Positions 18,732 to 27,874 of a DNA stretch of 64,000 nucleotides are shown here, one piece after another (positions within the stretch are counted from its first letter, which is position 1; every line of letters starts with the position of its first letter). The DNA is from Jiella pacifica (GTDB taxonomy: Bacteria > Pseudomonadota > Alphaproteobacteria > Rhizobiales > Rhizobiaceae): contig NZ_JAAAMG010000007.1 in NCBI RefSeq assembly GCF_010500815.1, positions 179,511 through 243,510 on the forward strand, given 5' to 3'. Made by a program: the position numbers and the translations under genes. The notes beneath the pieces were generated by a model. The model saw only the letters and a list, made by a program, of their open reading frames with translations. It was not told the origin of the DNA and made no database searches.

Positions 18732-19541
18732 ATGCAGGAACGACACGAGCTGAGCTTTGGCGGACGGGCCTATCGCGTCTTCGTCCGTCCGATCGGCGAA
18801 CCTCCCGAGGCGGGCTGGCCGACGGCGCTGATCCTCGATGCGGACCAGTTCTTCGAGCGGGCGATCGACATCGCCGAGGCCGAGGCGTCGCCGCGCCTTC
18901 TCGTCGGCATCGGCCTGCCGGAAACCGATGTCGCGGCGCGGATCGCTCGGCGCTACTTCGAGCTGACCGACCATGCGGCGGCCGGCGCGATCCCGCTGAG
19001 ACCCGGCCAGGAAACCCCACAGACCGGCGGCGAGCTGCTGTTCGCCGGCTTCTTGCGATGGCGGCTACTGCCCTGGCTGGACGAGTGGTTTCCGTTGGCG
19101 GCCGGGCGCATGTCGCTGTTCGGCCATTCGCTCGCCGGCCTCTTCGTGCTGCGGGCGTTTTTGCGCCGGGAGCTTCCGATCGCCGATTTCCTCGCCGCCG
19201 ACCCGTCCGTCTGGTGGAACCGTCACCGGGTTCTGGCGGAGCTCGACGAATTTCTGGGCAGTTTCCCCGATCAGCCAAGGGGGGACCATCGCAGGCTGAC
19301 GATTCTTACCGCCGGCCGCAAGGACGGGCGGCCGAGTTTGGCAAAGGCCGAGCGGGACACGATCGGCGCGGTCCGCGGCGGGCCGAATGGCCTGGACTTT
19401 GGTGCACGCCTCGCCGATGCCGGCCATCGCGATGTCAGCGCCGTTTCCATGCGCGAGGAAACCCACGGCTCGATCGTCGGCCCGGCACTGGAACGCTTCT
19501 TCGCCCTCACCGCCGAGGACAGAAGCGCCGCCAGCCCTTGA
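18732..19541 (+). CDS. Alpha/beta-hydrolase esterase, probable ferri-siderophore esterase (Fes/IroE-like)
   Basis: A 269-residue serine esterase. The nucleophile elbow GHSLAGLF lies at about residues 133-140, followed by AADPSVWWNR (typical of the IroE/Fes/BesA group), and a late His in EETHGSIV supplies the catalytic histidine. There is no signal peptide, so it probably acts in the cytoplasm, hydrolysing an ester siderophore after import to free the iron. It sits between the AraC regulator and the siderophore ABC genes. No siderophore biosynthesis gene is visible, so a scavenged siderophore is likely. Confidence 0.7.
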   Translation: MQERHELSFGGRAYRVFVRPIGEPPEAGWPTALILDADQFFERAIDIAEAEASPRLLVGIGLPETDVAARIARRYFELTDHAAAGAIPLRPGQETPQTGGELLFAGFLRWRLLPWLDEWFPLAAGRMSLFGHSLAGLFVLRAFLRRELPIADFLAADPSVWWNRHRVLAELDEFLGSFPDQPRGDHRRLTILTAGRKDGRPSLAKAERDTIGAVRGGPNGLDFGARLADAGHRDVSAVSMREETHGSIVGPALERFFALTAEDRSAASP

Positions 19542-19712
19542 GCAACTGATCCACGGAATCCTGAGCGAGAGACGCCTCGCCGCGCTCGTGCCGGCGTGCG
19601 GCGGCAAAGGCTAAATATTGACAGTGTATGTCCAGTTTTGCCATGTCGACAACGGCAGCCGAGCCCTGCGCGTCCGATTCCGACGGTGGGTTCATGGCAG
19701 AAAGGACCGACG

Positions 19713-20681
19713 ATGCTCGCAATCTCCCGCCATGTCCGCGCCCTCTGCGGCCCTGCCGCTTTCCCTATTTCGACGTTGCCACTGGCCCTCGCCGCAGCGC
19801 TTTTCGCGGTCAATGTTGCCGACGCGCAGGACCGGGTCGGCGAGACGGTCACCGTCGAGACCGCGACCGGAACGCAGACCGTCCCTCACGATCCCCAGAC
19901 GATCGTCGTCTATGACCTCGCTACCCTCGATACCCTCGATGCCCTCGGCGTCGACGTCGCGGCAGCGCCGGCAGCGCCCTATCCGGACTATCTGTCGAAA
20001 TATGCGGGCGACGACGTGGAGAAGGTGGGATCGCTGTTCGAGGCAGATCTCGAGGCGGTCGCCGCGCTCGAGCCGGACCTGATCATCACCGGCGGACGCT
20101 CCGCCAGCCAGACCGAGGCGCTGTCTCAAGTCGCGCCGACGATCGACATGACGGTCGACCAGGACGATTTTCTCGATTCCGCGCTCGCCCGCGCCCGAGC
20201 GCTCGGAACCATCTTCGACAAACAGGCCCTCGTCGACCAGCGCATCGCCAGGCTCACGAGTTCGATCGCCGAGGTGAAGACCCGCGCCGCCGGCCAGGGC
20301 AAGGGCCTGATCGTGCTCACCACCAGCAACCGGATGAGCGCCTTCGGACCCGGTTCGCGCTTCGGCATCCTCCACGGCGCCTTCGGCCTGCCGCCCGCCG
20401 ACACCGGCCTCGACACCTCCAATCACGGCGAGGCTGTCTCGTTCGAATACATCGCCCGGACGAACCCCGACTGGCTGTTCGTCATCGACCGTGACGCGGC
20501 GATCGGCCAAGGCTCCGCCGCCGCGATGCTGGAGAACGAACTCGTCGAGAATACCAAGGCCTGGAAGAGCGGCCACGTCGTCTATCTCGATCCGGCCACC
20601 TGGTATCTGTCGAGCGCCGGGCTGACGGCTCTCCAGCGCAATGTCGACCAGTTGTCCGAAGCCTTCGCGAAGGCCGAATGA
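19713..20681 (+). CDS. Ferri-siderophore ABC transporter binding protein (FatB/YclQ/VctP type)
   Basis: A 322-residue class III binding protein. A signal peptide covers about residues 1-38 (AVNVADAQD cleavage region). The family pattern follows: RIVVYD-like QTIVVYDLATLDTLDALG near 66-83, EADLEAVAALEPDLIITGG near 109-127, and FGILHGAFGLPPAD near 215-228. ATG 19713 has a GAAAGGA site; the reading from 19596 lacks a signal-like start. A TTGACA lies at 19618-19623 with a poor -10. It is the first gene of the importer operon. Confidence 0.85.
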   Translation: MLAISRHVRALCGPAAFPISTLPLALAAALFAVNVADAQDRVGETVTVETATGTQTVPHDPQTIVVYDLATLDTLDALGVDVAAAPAAPYPDYLSKYAGDDVEKVGSLFEADLEAVAALEPDLIITGGRSASQTEALSQVAPTIDMTVDQDDFLDSALARARALGTIFDKQALVDQRIARLTSSIAEVKTRAAGQGKGLIVLTTSNRMSAFGPGSRFGILHGAFGLPPADTGLDTSNHGEAVSFEYIARTNPDWLFVIDRDAAIGQGSAAAMLENELVENTKAWKSGHVVYLDPATWYLSSAGLTALQRNVDQLSEAFAKAE

Positions 20682-20765
20682 GCCATATCCGGCAAGCATG
20701 GTGAGACGGGCGGACCGGACCGGCGGCGCACCTTCGCCTCGACGGAAAAGAGACGTCGCCACGCC

Positions 20766-21737
20766 ATGACCGATCGCCGCCTTCTCAGCCTCGGTCTTCT
20801 CGGCCTTGCGGCGCTTTTCGTCGTCAGCCTCTTCGTCGGCGCCGGCGATCTCTCGCTCGCCACGATCCTGAACGGCCAGCTCGACGGCGATGCGTTGCGC
20901 CTTCTCCTCGTCAGCCGCGTTCCCCGGTCGGCGGCCGCGCTGCTCGCGGGCGCCAGCCTCGCCGTCGCCGGCCTGTTGATGCAGATGCTCTCCTCCAACC
21001 GCTTCGTCGAACCCTCGACCGTCGGAACGACGGAGGCCGCCGGGCTCGGCATGGTGGTCGTCACGCTGCTCCTCCCGGGCGCTCCGGTCTTCGCCAAGAT
21101 GCTCGCCGCCGCCGGCTTCGCGCTCGCCGGGACCTTCGTCTTCATTGCCCTCATTCGCCGACTGCGACTGAAGAGCGGCCTGATGGTACCCCTGGTCGGG
21201 CTGATTCTGGCGGGCATCATCCAGGCCATGGCCCATTTCATCGCCTATCGGGCGGACCTCCTGCAGTCGCTGGGCGCCTGGAGCAGCGGCGACTTCTCGA
21301 TGGTCCTGAAAGGCCGCTACGAACTTCTGTGGATCGGTCTCGCCCTCGGTGCCGTCGCTCTTTTCGCGGCCGATCGCTTCACCCTCGCCGGCCTCGGCCG
21401 CGACGTCAGCGTCAATCTCGGCCTCGCCTATGAGCGGGTGGTGGCGTTCGGGCTGGTGATCGTCTCGCTGATCGCCGCCGTCACGGTGGCGACCATCGGC
21501 GCCATTCCCTTCGTCGGCCTCGTCGTGCCCAATCTCGTCACCATGGCGATGGGCGACAACGGCCGGCGGATCGTTCCCGTCGTCGCGATCTCGGGGGCCG
21601 GGCTGGTGCTCGGCTGCGACGTCCTCGGCCGCATCCTGCGCTACCCCTACGAGATCCCCGTCGGCGTCATCATGGGAGTGGCAGGCTCGGTGATCTTCCT
21701 GGCGCTGCTCGCTCGCCGCAGGCCCGCCCATGGCTGA
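20766..21737 (+). CDS. Ferri-siderophore ABC transporter permease (FecCD family), first subunit
   Basis: A 323-residue inner-membrane permease with about nine to ten hydrophobic helices. It carries the FecCD hallmarks RVPRSAAALLAGASLAVAG (about 56-74, the R-x-P-R motif), SSNRFVEPSTVGTTEAAGLG, and IPFVGLVVPNLV near 247-258 ahead of a GDNGRRIVPV segment. It pairs with the next gene, overlapping it by eight bases. Confidence 0.87.
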   Translation: MTDRRLLSLGLLGLAALFVVSLFVGAGDLSLATILNGQLDGDALRLLLVSRVPRSAAALLAGASLAVAGLLMQMLSSNRFVEPSTVGTTEAAGLGMVVVTLLLPGAPVFAKMLAAAGFALAGTFVFIALIRRLRLKSGLMVPLVGLILAGIIQAMAHFIAYRADLLQSLGAWSSGDFSMVLKGRYELLWIGLALGAVALFAADRFTLAGLGRDVSVNLGLAYERVVAFGLVIVSLIAAVTVATIGAIPFVGLVVPNLVTMAMGDNGRRIVPVVAISGAGLVLGCDVLGRILRYPYEIPVGVIMGVAGSVIFLALLARRRPAHG

Positions 21738-22755
21738 CGTCGCCGGAAATCATGTGTCGGCCGCGGCCGAGGACCCGGCCCAGGTGGCCCCAAAGCGTGC
21801 TGCGCGACAACACTCGCTGCGGATGCTGGCGTTCCTCGCTGTCCTCGCCCTCTTCAGCTGCGCCCTCTTCATGACCCTCGGCGCGCGCGGCAACTGGTCC
21901 TTCGTCCTGCCGTTCCGCGCACCGAAGCTCGCCGCGATGATCGTCGTCGGCCATGCCATCGCGCTGTCGACGGTGATCTTCCAGACGCTGTCCGGCAATC
22001 GCATCCTTACCCCCTCGATCATGGGCTTCGACGCGCTCTACGCGCTGATCCAGACGCTGATGGTGGTCGTGGCGGGAACCGCCTTCGTCACCGCCGCCGA
22101 TCCGATGGCGCTGTTCTTCGCCCAGACCGCCGTGATGATCCTCTTCGCCCTCGGTCTTTATGGCAGCCTCATCGGGCGCGGCGCGCGCGATCTCCTCCGG
22201 CTGCTCCTCGTCGGCGTCATCCTCGGCGTCCTGTTCCGGTCCCTTGCCGGCTTCCTGCAGCGGCTGATCGATCCGAATGCCTTCGTGGTCCTGCAGGACC
22301 GGCTCTATGCGAGCTTCAACGGCATCGAGACCGATCTCCTCGCCGTCGCCGTCGTGGCGATCGGCCTCGTCACTTTCGCCTTCTGGCGGCTCCTGCCGCA
22401 GCTCGACGTACTCGCCCTCGGCCGCGACACCGCCATCTCCCTCGGCGTCGACCCCGTCCGGCTGACGCAGCTGAGCCTCGGCCTCGTCGCCGTCCTCGTC
22501 TCGGTCTCGACCGCGCTGGTCGGGCCGGTCACCTTCTTCGGCCTTCTGGTGGCGAGCCTCGCCGTGGCGCTGGTCGGCTCGCGCCGCCATGCGGAAACTC
22601 TGATCGCCGCCTCGCTGATCGCCGTCATCTGTCTCGTCGGCGGCCAGACGATCCTCGAGCGGGTCCTCGGCTTCGACACGGCGCTCGGCATCATCATCGA
22701 ATTCCTGGGCGGGATCGTCTTTCTCGCCATCGTCCTGAAACGTGGTATCCAATGA
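21730..22755 (+). CDS. Ferri-siderophore ABC transporter permease (FecCD family), second subunit
   Basis: A 341-residue permease. A polar N-terminal tail (about residues 1-30) precedes the first helix; FRAPKLAAMIVVGHAIALS near 59-77 replaces the usual R-x-P-R region. SGNRILTPSIMGFDALYAL and VGPVTFFGLLVASLAVAL (about 260-277) are family features. The variant motif is typical of the FatC/YclO type. The stop overlaps the ATPase start (ATGA at 22752-22755). Confidence 0.85.
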   Translation: MADVAGNHVSAAAEDPAQVAPKRAARQHSLRMLAFLAVLALFSCALFMTLGARGNWSFVLPFRAPKLAAMIVVGHAIALSTVIFQTLSGNRILTPSIMGFDALYALIQTLMVVVAGTAFVTAADPMALFFAQTAVMILFALGLYGSLIGRGARDLLRLLLVGVILGVLFRSLAGFLQRLIDPNAFVVLQDRLYASFNGIETDLLAVAVVAIGLVTFAFWRLLPQLDVLALGRDTAISLGVDPVRLTQLSLGLVAVLVSVSTALVGPVTFFGLLVASLAVALVGSRRHAETLIAASLIAVICLVGGQTILERVLGFDTALGIIIEFLGGIVFLAIVLKRGIQ

Positions 22756-23510
22756 TCGAAGCGGTGGCGCTCACCAAGCTCTACGGCGACAGCCGCGTCG
22801 TCGACGGGGCCTCGCTGACCCTCGACGCGCCCGGCGTGACAGCGATCATCGGGCCGAACGGCGCGGGCAAGTCGACCCTCCTGTCGATGATCGCCCGGCT
22901 CCTGCCGATCGACGAGGGAAAGGCCTTCGTCGACGGGCTCGACGTGACGAGAGCCAAAGGCGACGAGCTGGCGCGGCGGATCTCGGTCCTCAGGCAGGAG
23001 AACGGCCTCTTGGCCCGCCTCACCGTCCGCGACCTCATCGGCTTCGGCCGGTTTCCCCATTCGAAGGGCCGGCTGACCGCAAACGATCACGTAAAGATCA
23101 CAGAGGCCCTCGCCTTCCTCGATCTGGAGCCGCTCGCCGAGCGCTTCCTGGACGAACTCTCCGGCGGTCAGCGCCAGCGCGCCTTCGTCGCCATGGTTCT
23201 GGCGCAGGACACCAAGGCGATCCTTCTCGACGAACCGCTCAACAATCTCGACATCCGCCATGCCGTCTCGATGATGCGGCTCGTCCGCCGGGCGGCGGAC
23301 GAACTCGGCAAGATCGTCGTCGTCGTCCTCCACGACATCAATTTCGCCAGTGCCTACGCCGACCGGATCGTCGCCATGCGCGAGGGCCGGATCGTCGTCG
23401 ACGGGCCGGTCGAAGCGGTGGTCAGCGAGGAAACGATCGAGGCGGTGTTCGGCCTGCCCGTCCTGGTGCGCGAGATAGAGGGCCAGCGGACCTGCCTGTT
23501 CCGGCGATAA
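22752..23510 (+). CDS. Ferri-siderophore ABC transporter ATP-binding protein (FepC/YclP type)
   Basis: A 252-residue ATPase with Walker A GPNGAGKST at about residues 34-42, Q-loop VLRQENGL, signature LSGGQRQRAFVAMVLAQ, Walker B AILLDEPLNNLD and switch His VVLHDINFA. It completes a binding protein, two-permease, ATPase importer that accepts what the TonB receptor delivers to the periplasm. It converges with the cyclase gene, 19 bases away, with no obvious terminator between. Confidence 0.88.
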   Translation: MIEAVALTKLYGDSRVVDGASLTLDAPGVTAIIGPNGAGKSTLLSMIARLLPIDEGKAFVDGLDVTRAKGDELARRISVLRQENGLLARLTVRDLIGFGRFPHSKGRLTANDHVKITEALAFLDLEPLAERFLDELSGGQRQRAFVAMVLAQDTKAILLDEPLNNLDIRHAVSMMRLVRRAADELGKIVVVVLHDINFASAYADRIVAMREGRIVVDGPVEAVVSEETIEAVFGLPVLVREIEGQRTCLFRR

Positions 23511-23529
23511 ATTGGCCGGGCCGGATTGG

Positions 23530-24777
23530 TCAGGCGGAATCGGCCGTCACGATCCAGTCGTCGCGGAAGGCGAAGACCTGCATCTCTTCGCCGAAGCCGC
23601 GCAGCGGATAGGAGCCGAGATCTTCGAGCCCAAGCCGACACTCCGCCATGTCGGCAAAGGCCTTTGACACCAGGACCGGCCGCTTGACCAGCTTGGTGAG
23701 GTTTTCGAGGCGCGAGGCGGCGTTGACCGCCGGGCCGATGACGGTGAAGTCCAGCCGCCGCCGCGAACCGATGTTGCCATACATCACGTCGCCCACATGG
23801 ATGCCGACACCATAGTGCAATTCGTCGCGATCCTCGGCCAGCCGCTCGGCATTCAGCCGGTCCATCGCCTGCCGCGCTTCGGCGACTGACCGGAGCAGGT
23901 CATGGCAGGCGCTCGGCCGATCGAGCGGAAAGATCGCCAGGAGCCCGTCGCCGATGAACTTCAGGATCTCGCCGCCATGACGTTCTATCGGCTCGCAGAT
24001 CGCATCGAAATAGCTGTTCAGGAGCTCGATCACGTCGTCGCGGGGCCAGAGATCGGAAATGTGGGTGAATTCCCTGAGGTCGCAGACCATGATCGCCGCC
24101 GCAACCGTCGAGCCGCTGCCGCGGGTGATCGCTCCGGCGAGGATCGCTTCGCTGGCATGGGGGCCGACATAGGTCTCGAGAAGCGTCCGGGCGAGGCGGT
24201 TCTTCAGCCGGATCTCGCTGACCAGGGAGAGGACCGGCAGGAGATCGAACAGGAGCACCAGATCTTCGTCCGAAAAACCTCGAGGTGCGTCGCTCGCAAA
24301 CGTCACGACATGTCGCCGGCCCAGCGTGTGCCGCAACGGCCAGGCGACGTAGTCGGTCAGCCCCTCCTCGCGCAGCTGCCCGAACAGGGACGAGCCGGCC
24401 GCGTCGGCATCGCCGGCCTTAAGGTCCCAGCGCACTTCGTCCTGGCCGTCATGCACCGCGGCGATGGGGCTGCCGGCATATCCGACCGTGTCGAGAGTGC
24501 CGTGCTCGAAGGTCGTCACCTCCGGCTGGCCGATCCCTTCTCGCCAGATGATGCGCGCGCCGAACCACTGCGGATTCTCGATGCGGAAGTGCAGCGTCGC
24601 CCGCGCCAATGGCAAACCGGCGCCGACGAGCCGGTCGCAAAGCTGTTGGAAAATGACGTCGATGAACCGCTCGTCGGATGTCCTTTGGACGAGCCAGTCG
24701 AGGATTTCGGTCCGGCGCGCGGGCCAGTTCCCGTCCTCAAGGACCTGCGGCCGCGCTACTGAGCGAATCTGCTCCAT
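23530..24777 (-). CDS. Soluble class III adenylate cyclase
   Basis: A 415-residue protein whose C-terminal half (about residues 215-410) is a class III cyclase domain. The two metal-binding aspartates are Asp233 (CDLREFT) and Asp277 (FIGDGLLAIF), adenine-specifying Lys273 and Asp343 (LDFTVIG) are present, and so are the transition-state Asn352 and Arg356 (NAASR). It should make cyclic AMP from ATP. The N-terminal half has no membrane helix and looks like a GAF-type sensor (inference). The ATG at 24777 follows an AAGGAAA site. No partner or effector gene is adjacent, and the gene seems unrelated to its iron-uptake neighbour. Confidence 0.85.
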   Translation of the reverse strand: MEQIRSVARPQVLEDGNWPARRTEILDWLVQRTSDERFIDVIFQQLCDRLVGAGLPLARATLHFRIENPQWFGARIIWREGIGQPEVTTFEHGTLDTVGYAGSPIAAVHDGQDEVRWDLKAGDADAAGSSLFGQLREEGLTDYVAWPLRHTLGRRHVVTFASDAPRGFSDEDLVLLFDLLPVLSLVSEIRLKNRLARTLLETYVGPHASEAILAGAITRGSGSTVAAAIMVCDLREFTHISDLWPRDDVIELLNSYFDAICEPIERHGGEILKFIGDGLLAIFPLDRPSACHDLLRSVAEARQAMDRLNAERLAEDRDELHYGVGIHVGDVMYGNIGSRRRLDFTVIGPAVNAASRLENLTKLVKRPVLVSKAFADMAECRLGLEDLGSYPLRGFGEEMQVFAFRDDWIVTADSA

Positions 24778-25050
24778 GGCAATTTCCTTCAGGGCCCGAA
24801 AATCAACGGGCCGGGATCGGTATAGGCCGTATGTCGCGGTGGCCGGGCTGGTCGCAGCAAGGGCGAATCCCGACCGACGGCCTTCGAGAATGGCCACTCA
24901 CATACCAAGAGCCGAGGGGCGGCAAATCACGTTTTGCGGCAAGCGGGCTCCATCCCCCGCACCGCAGCAGAGCGGCTTCGTTCGGCCGCCCGCTTCGACG
25001 TCGACTTCAGCTGTTCCTGACCCGAGCGCGGCCGATGGCCGACCGGGCGC

Positions 25051-26142
25051 TCAGGGCGTCGACGGTCCAGCCGGTCGTTTGCAGTCCGCGCCACCGAGGG
25101 GGATGCCGGAAAGCACCCCCGCCAGATCGACGAGCGGAAGAAGGTCGTTGTCGGCGGCGAGGTCGCGACCATAGAGGGCCGACAGGAGGCGAGCCCCCGC
25201 CGCGTGCAGCGGGAGGTCCATTCCGAGCCATCGCCCGAGTTCGATCAGCGGCACGATGCCGAAGGGCACGTCCTCGGTGACGAAGCGGGTGTCGAGGGAG
25301 GTCGGGCCCGGGGGGCCCTTGCGCCTTGCATGGACGGCCGCGGCCATCTCGGCGATCGACAGGCCGGGTGCGAAGCCGAAGGTCAGCCGGTAATGCTCCT
25401 CGGCACTGCGCACCATGACGCCGCAATGTTCGGCAAGGCCGAGGCGCTCGGCGTCGAGCGCCTCGATCAGCCGGGCCACCGCCGGGGTGATGCCGTCGTA
25501 GTTGCCCCACCATTCCGCCTTTTCGATGCGGGTCAGGTTGCAGAGCGCGCTCGCCATGTGGATCGGCGGATTGAGATTGGAAAGGGCGATCGCGACGACG
25601 TCGTCGACGAGGCGAAAGCGCTCGCCGAACAGGTCCTTGCAGAGCGCCAGCGACGGAACACCGGCAGCGGCGGGAAGCACCGCCATTTCCAGCATGTCGC
25701 GCAGCCCGCCGATCGTCACCGCGTTCGGCCCGGTGCGCCGGCCGAGCAGTGCCGTGGTCGCCCAGGCGACGACGGGCGCGGCAATGCCGCGCTCCTGCAG
25801 CCGCATGGCGCAGTAGCTGGCCGAAAAGGAAAGCTGGGCGCTGACGATGACCGTCTGGCCGTCGCGCAGATGCGGGACGGCAGCGTCGATGACGGCGCGA
25901 TGGCCATTGGCGGGAAGCGCCACGACGACGGCCGCCGCGTCGGCGACCGCCTCCTCGACGCCTTGCGCCACGTCTACCGCACGGTCGCCGTCGAGGATCC
26001 CGGACAGGCGGAGCGCCAGCCCCACGAGATCCTTCGTCCCGGCGCCGGAGGGCGACCAGACCACCGGTCTGTGGCCTCGCTCGGCGAGATGGGCGGCATA
26101 GCCGAGGGCGACGCCCCCCGCCCCGAGGATCGCGACCTTCAC
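25051..26142 (-). CDS. Opine/octopine dehydrogenase-family NAD(P)-binding protein
   Basis: A 363-residue protein with an N-terminal Rossmann fold (VAILGAGGVALGYAAHLAERG, split across residues 3-23; GAGGVALG is the nucleotide-binding loop). A C-terminal octopine-dehydrogenase-type domain includes NLNPPIHMASALCNL (about 189-203) and the EKAEWWGNYDGITPAVARL region, where a His or Asp normally serves catalysis. These enzymes interconvert N-(carboxyalkyl) amino acids (opines) with amino acid and oxo acid. The start is GTG with a GGAGG site seven bases upstream. It is the third gene after the oxoprolinase pair, so breakdown of an opine-like compound fits; direction and substrate are inferred. Confidence 0.7.
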   Translation of the reverse strand: MKVAILGAGGVALGYAAHLAERGHRPVVWSPSGAGTKDLVGLALRLSGILDGDRAVDVAQGVEEAVADAAAVVVALPANGHRAVIDAAVPHLRDGQTVIVSAQLSFSASYCAMRLQERGIAAPVVAWATTALLGRRTGPNAVTIGGLRDMLEMAVLPAAAGVPSLALCKDLFGERFRLVDDVVAIALSNLNPPIHMASALCNLTRIEKAEWWGNYDGITPAVARLIEALDAERLGLAEHCGVMVRSAEEHYRLTFGFAPGLSIAEMAAAVHARRKGPPGPTSLDTRFVTEDVPFGIVPLIELGRWLGMDLPLHAAGARLLSALYGRDLAADNDLLPLVDLAGVLSGIPLGGADCKRPAGPSTP

Positions 26143-26203
26143 GACGCTACCTCCGGCTGGCAGCCCGGTTTGCGGCGGCGAGCGGCGACGGTAAGCATTG
26201 GCA

Positions 26204-27874
26204 TCAGACGTCGAGCCCGTAGATCTCGCGGGCCGCGGCCTTCGAAATCCGTCCCTCTTTCAGGTCGCGGCGCACCAGATCGCGGTCGCGCTCCTTCGGG
26301 TCGCCGTAGCCGCCGCCGGAGGACGCGATCATGGCGAGCGTCTGTCCGGCCGCGAGCGAACCGTTGCGGTTGACCAGCGGTGCGACGCCCTCGCCGAGTT
26401 CGACCTTGGTGACACGCCCGTCGTGGCCGCCGAAGAGGCCCCAGGGGGCGACCTTGGAGTTGGTGCCGCCGGCATTGACGGTCGCGACGTGATCGAGGAC
26501 CCGCACCTGGCGGCGCATGGTCATGCCGCCGCGCCACTTGCCGGGACCGCCGGAATCCTCGACGAGCTCGTAGCGCTCGACCAGGACGGGGTGCTCGTAT
26601 TCCAGCGCCTCGATCGGGATGTTGGCGGTGTTGGTGGTGTGGACCTGGACGCCGTCGAGGCCGTCCTTGGTGGCCCTTCCGCCCATCGAGCCGCCGCACA
26701 TCTCGTTGTAGACGTAGAAGCGGCCGGTACGCGGGTGGATGCCGGAAAAGGTCAACAGACCGCCGCCGGTGCAGGCGGCGCAGATGCGCTCGGGGATCGC
26801 CTCCGAAAGCGCAGTATAGATCATGTCGACGAGGCGCTGGCCGATGTCGGTCCGGGTATAGACCGCGGCGGGCGAGACGGCGTTGAAGACCGAACCTTCC
26901 GGCGCCTTCACGTGGATCGGCCGATGGAAGCCGGAATTGGCCGGAATGTCCGGGTCGATCAGGGACTTCACGGCGAAATACACCGTCGCCAGCGTCGCGG
27001 TCAGCACCATGTTGATGCCGGCGCGCACCTGTGCCGGGTTGCCGGCGAGATCGACGGTGATCTCCTCGCCATGCACCTCCACCCTGACCCTCAGATCGAG
27101 GATCTCGTCATAGGACGGCGTGTCGAAGCGGCAGGCATGCTCGTAGACGCCGTCGGGAATGGTGGCGATGCCGGCGCGGGTCTTGCGCTCGGCATAGGCG
27201 ATGATCTCCTCGCTCGCCGCCGCGACGACGGGCTCGCCATATTTCTCGCAAAGCGCTTGATAGCGCTGGACGCCCAGCCGATTGGCCGCCATCTGGGCGC
27301 GAAAATCGTTGGTCCGCTCGCCCGGCACCTGGCAGTTGAGCAGGACGAGATCCATCATGTCCTGTTGCAGAACGCCCTCTCGGTAGAGGCGGATCGGCGG
27401 GATCCGCAGCCCCTCCTGATAGATGTGGGCATGGCCGCGGTCGACGAAGTCGGAGTGATGGGCGAGGTTGGTCACCCAGGCGACGAGCTCGCCGCCGAAG
27501 AACACCGGCTCCAGGAAGACGATGTCGTTCAGATGGGTGCCGCCGCCGGTATGGGCGTCGTTGCCGATGAAGACGTCGCCCGGGCGCACCGTCTCCAGAT
27601 CGACATGGGTCAAGACGTAGTCGGCGATGCCGAGCAGCGAGCCGAGATGGACCGGGATGCGCTCGGCCTGGGCGACGGTTCGGCCCTTGCGGTCGAAGAT
27701 CACCGTGGAGCAGTCCTGCCGCTCCTTGATGTTGGTCGAATAGGCGGCGCGCACGATCGCCTTGCCCATCTCCTCGACGATGGTGCTGAGCGCGCTGCCG
27801 ATGACCGCGGTCGTCACGGGATCGACGGTGACGGCGGTGTCGCCGGTCTCGGGGTTCTTCGCGAGGGCGCTCAT
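26204..27874 (-). CDS. hyuB: Hydantoinase B/oxoprolinase family subunit
   Basis: A 556-residue HyuB-domain protein: DPVTTAVIGSALSTIVEEMG at about residues 18-37, STNIKERQDCSTVIFD with conserved Glu/Asp, RPGDVFIGNDAHTGGGTHLND near 92-112 and HHSDFVDRGH near 125. It acts with HyuA as an ATP-dependent heteromeric enzyme that opens hydantoin or 5-oxoproline rings, or carboxylates ketones. The sequence does not decide among these. Its ATG overlaps the HyuA stop (ATGA at 27871-27874). Confidence 0.85.
   Translation of the reverse strand: MSALAKNPETGDTAVTVDPVTTAVIGSALSTIVEEMGKAIVRAAYSTNIKERQDCSTVIFDRKGRTVAQAERIPVHLGSLLGIADYVLTHVDLETVRPGDVFIGNDAHTGGGTHLNDIVFLEPVFFGGELVAWVTNLAHHSDFVDRGHAHIYQEGLRIPPIRLYREGVLQQDMMDLVLLNCQVPGERTNDFRAQMAANRLGVQRYQALCEKYGEPVVAAASEEIIAYAERKTRAGIATIPDGVYEHACRFDTPSYDEILDLRVRVEVHGEEITVDLAGNPAQVRAGINMVLTATLATVYFAVKSLIDPDIPANSGFHRPIHVKAPEGSVFNAVSPAAVYTRTDIGQRLVDMIYTALSEAIPERICAACTGGGLLTFSGIHPRTGRFYVYNEMCGGSMGGRATKDGLDGVQVHTTNTANIPIEALEYEHPVLVERYELVEDSGGPGKWRGGMTMRRQVRVLDHVATVNAGGTNSKVAPWGLFGGHDGRVTKVELGEGVAPLVNRNGSLAAGQTLAMIASSGGGYGDPKERDRDLVRRDLKEGRISKAAAREIYGLDV

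Noticed and set aside
19692..21731. Long minus-strand frame over the siderophore importer
   Set aside because: Rich in Asp, Glu, Gly and Arg without domains, antisense to clear binding-protein and permease genes; a codon-bias shadow of GC-rich DNA.
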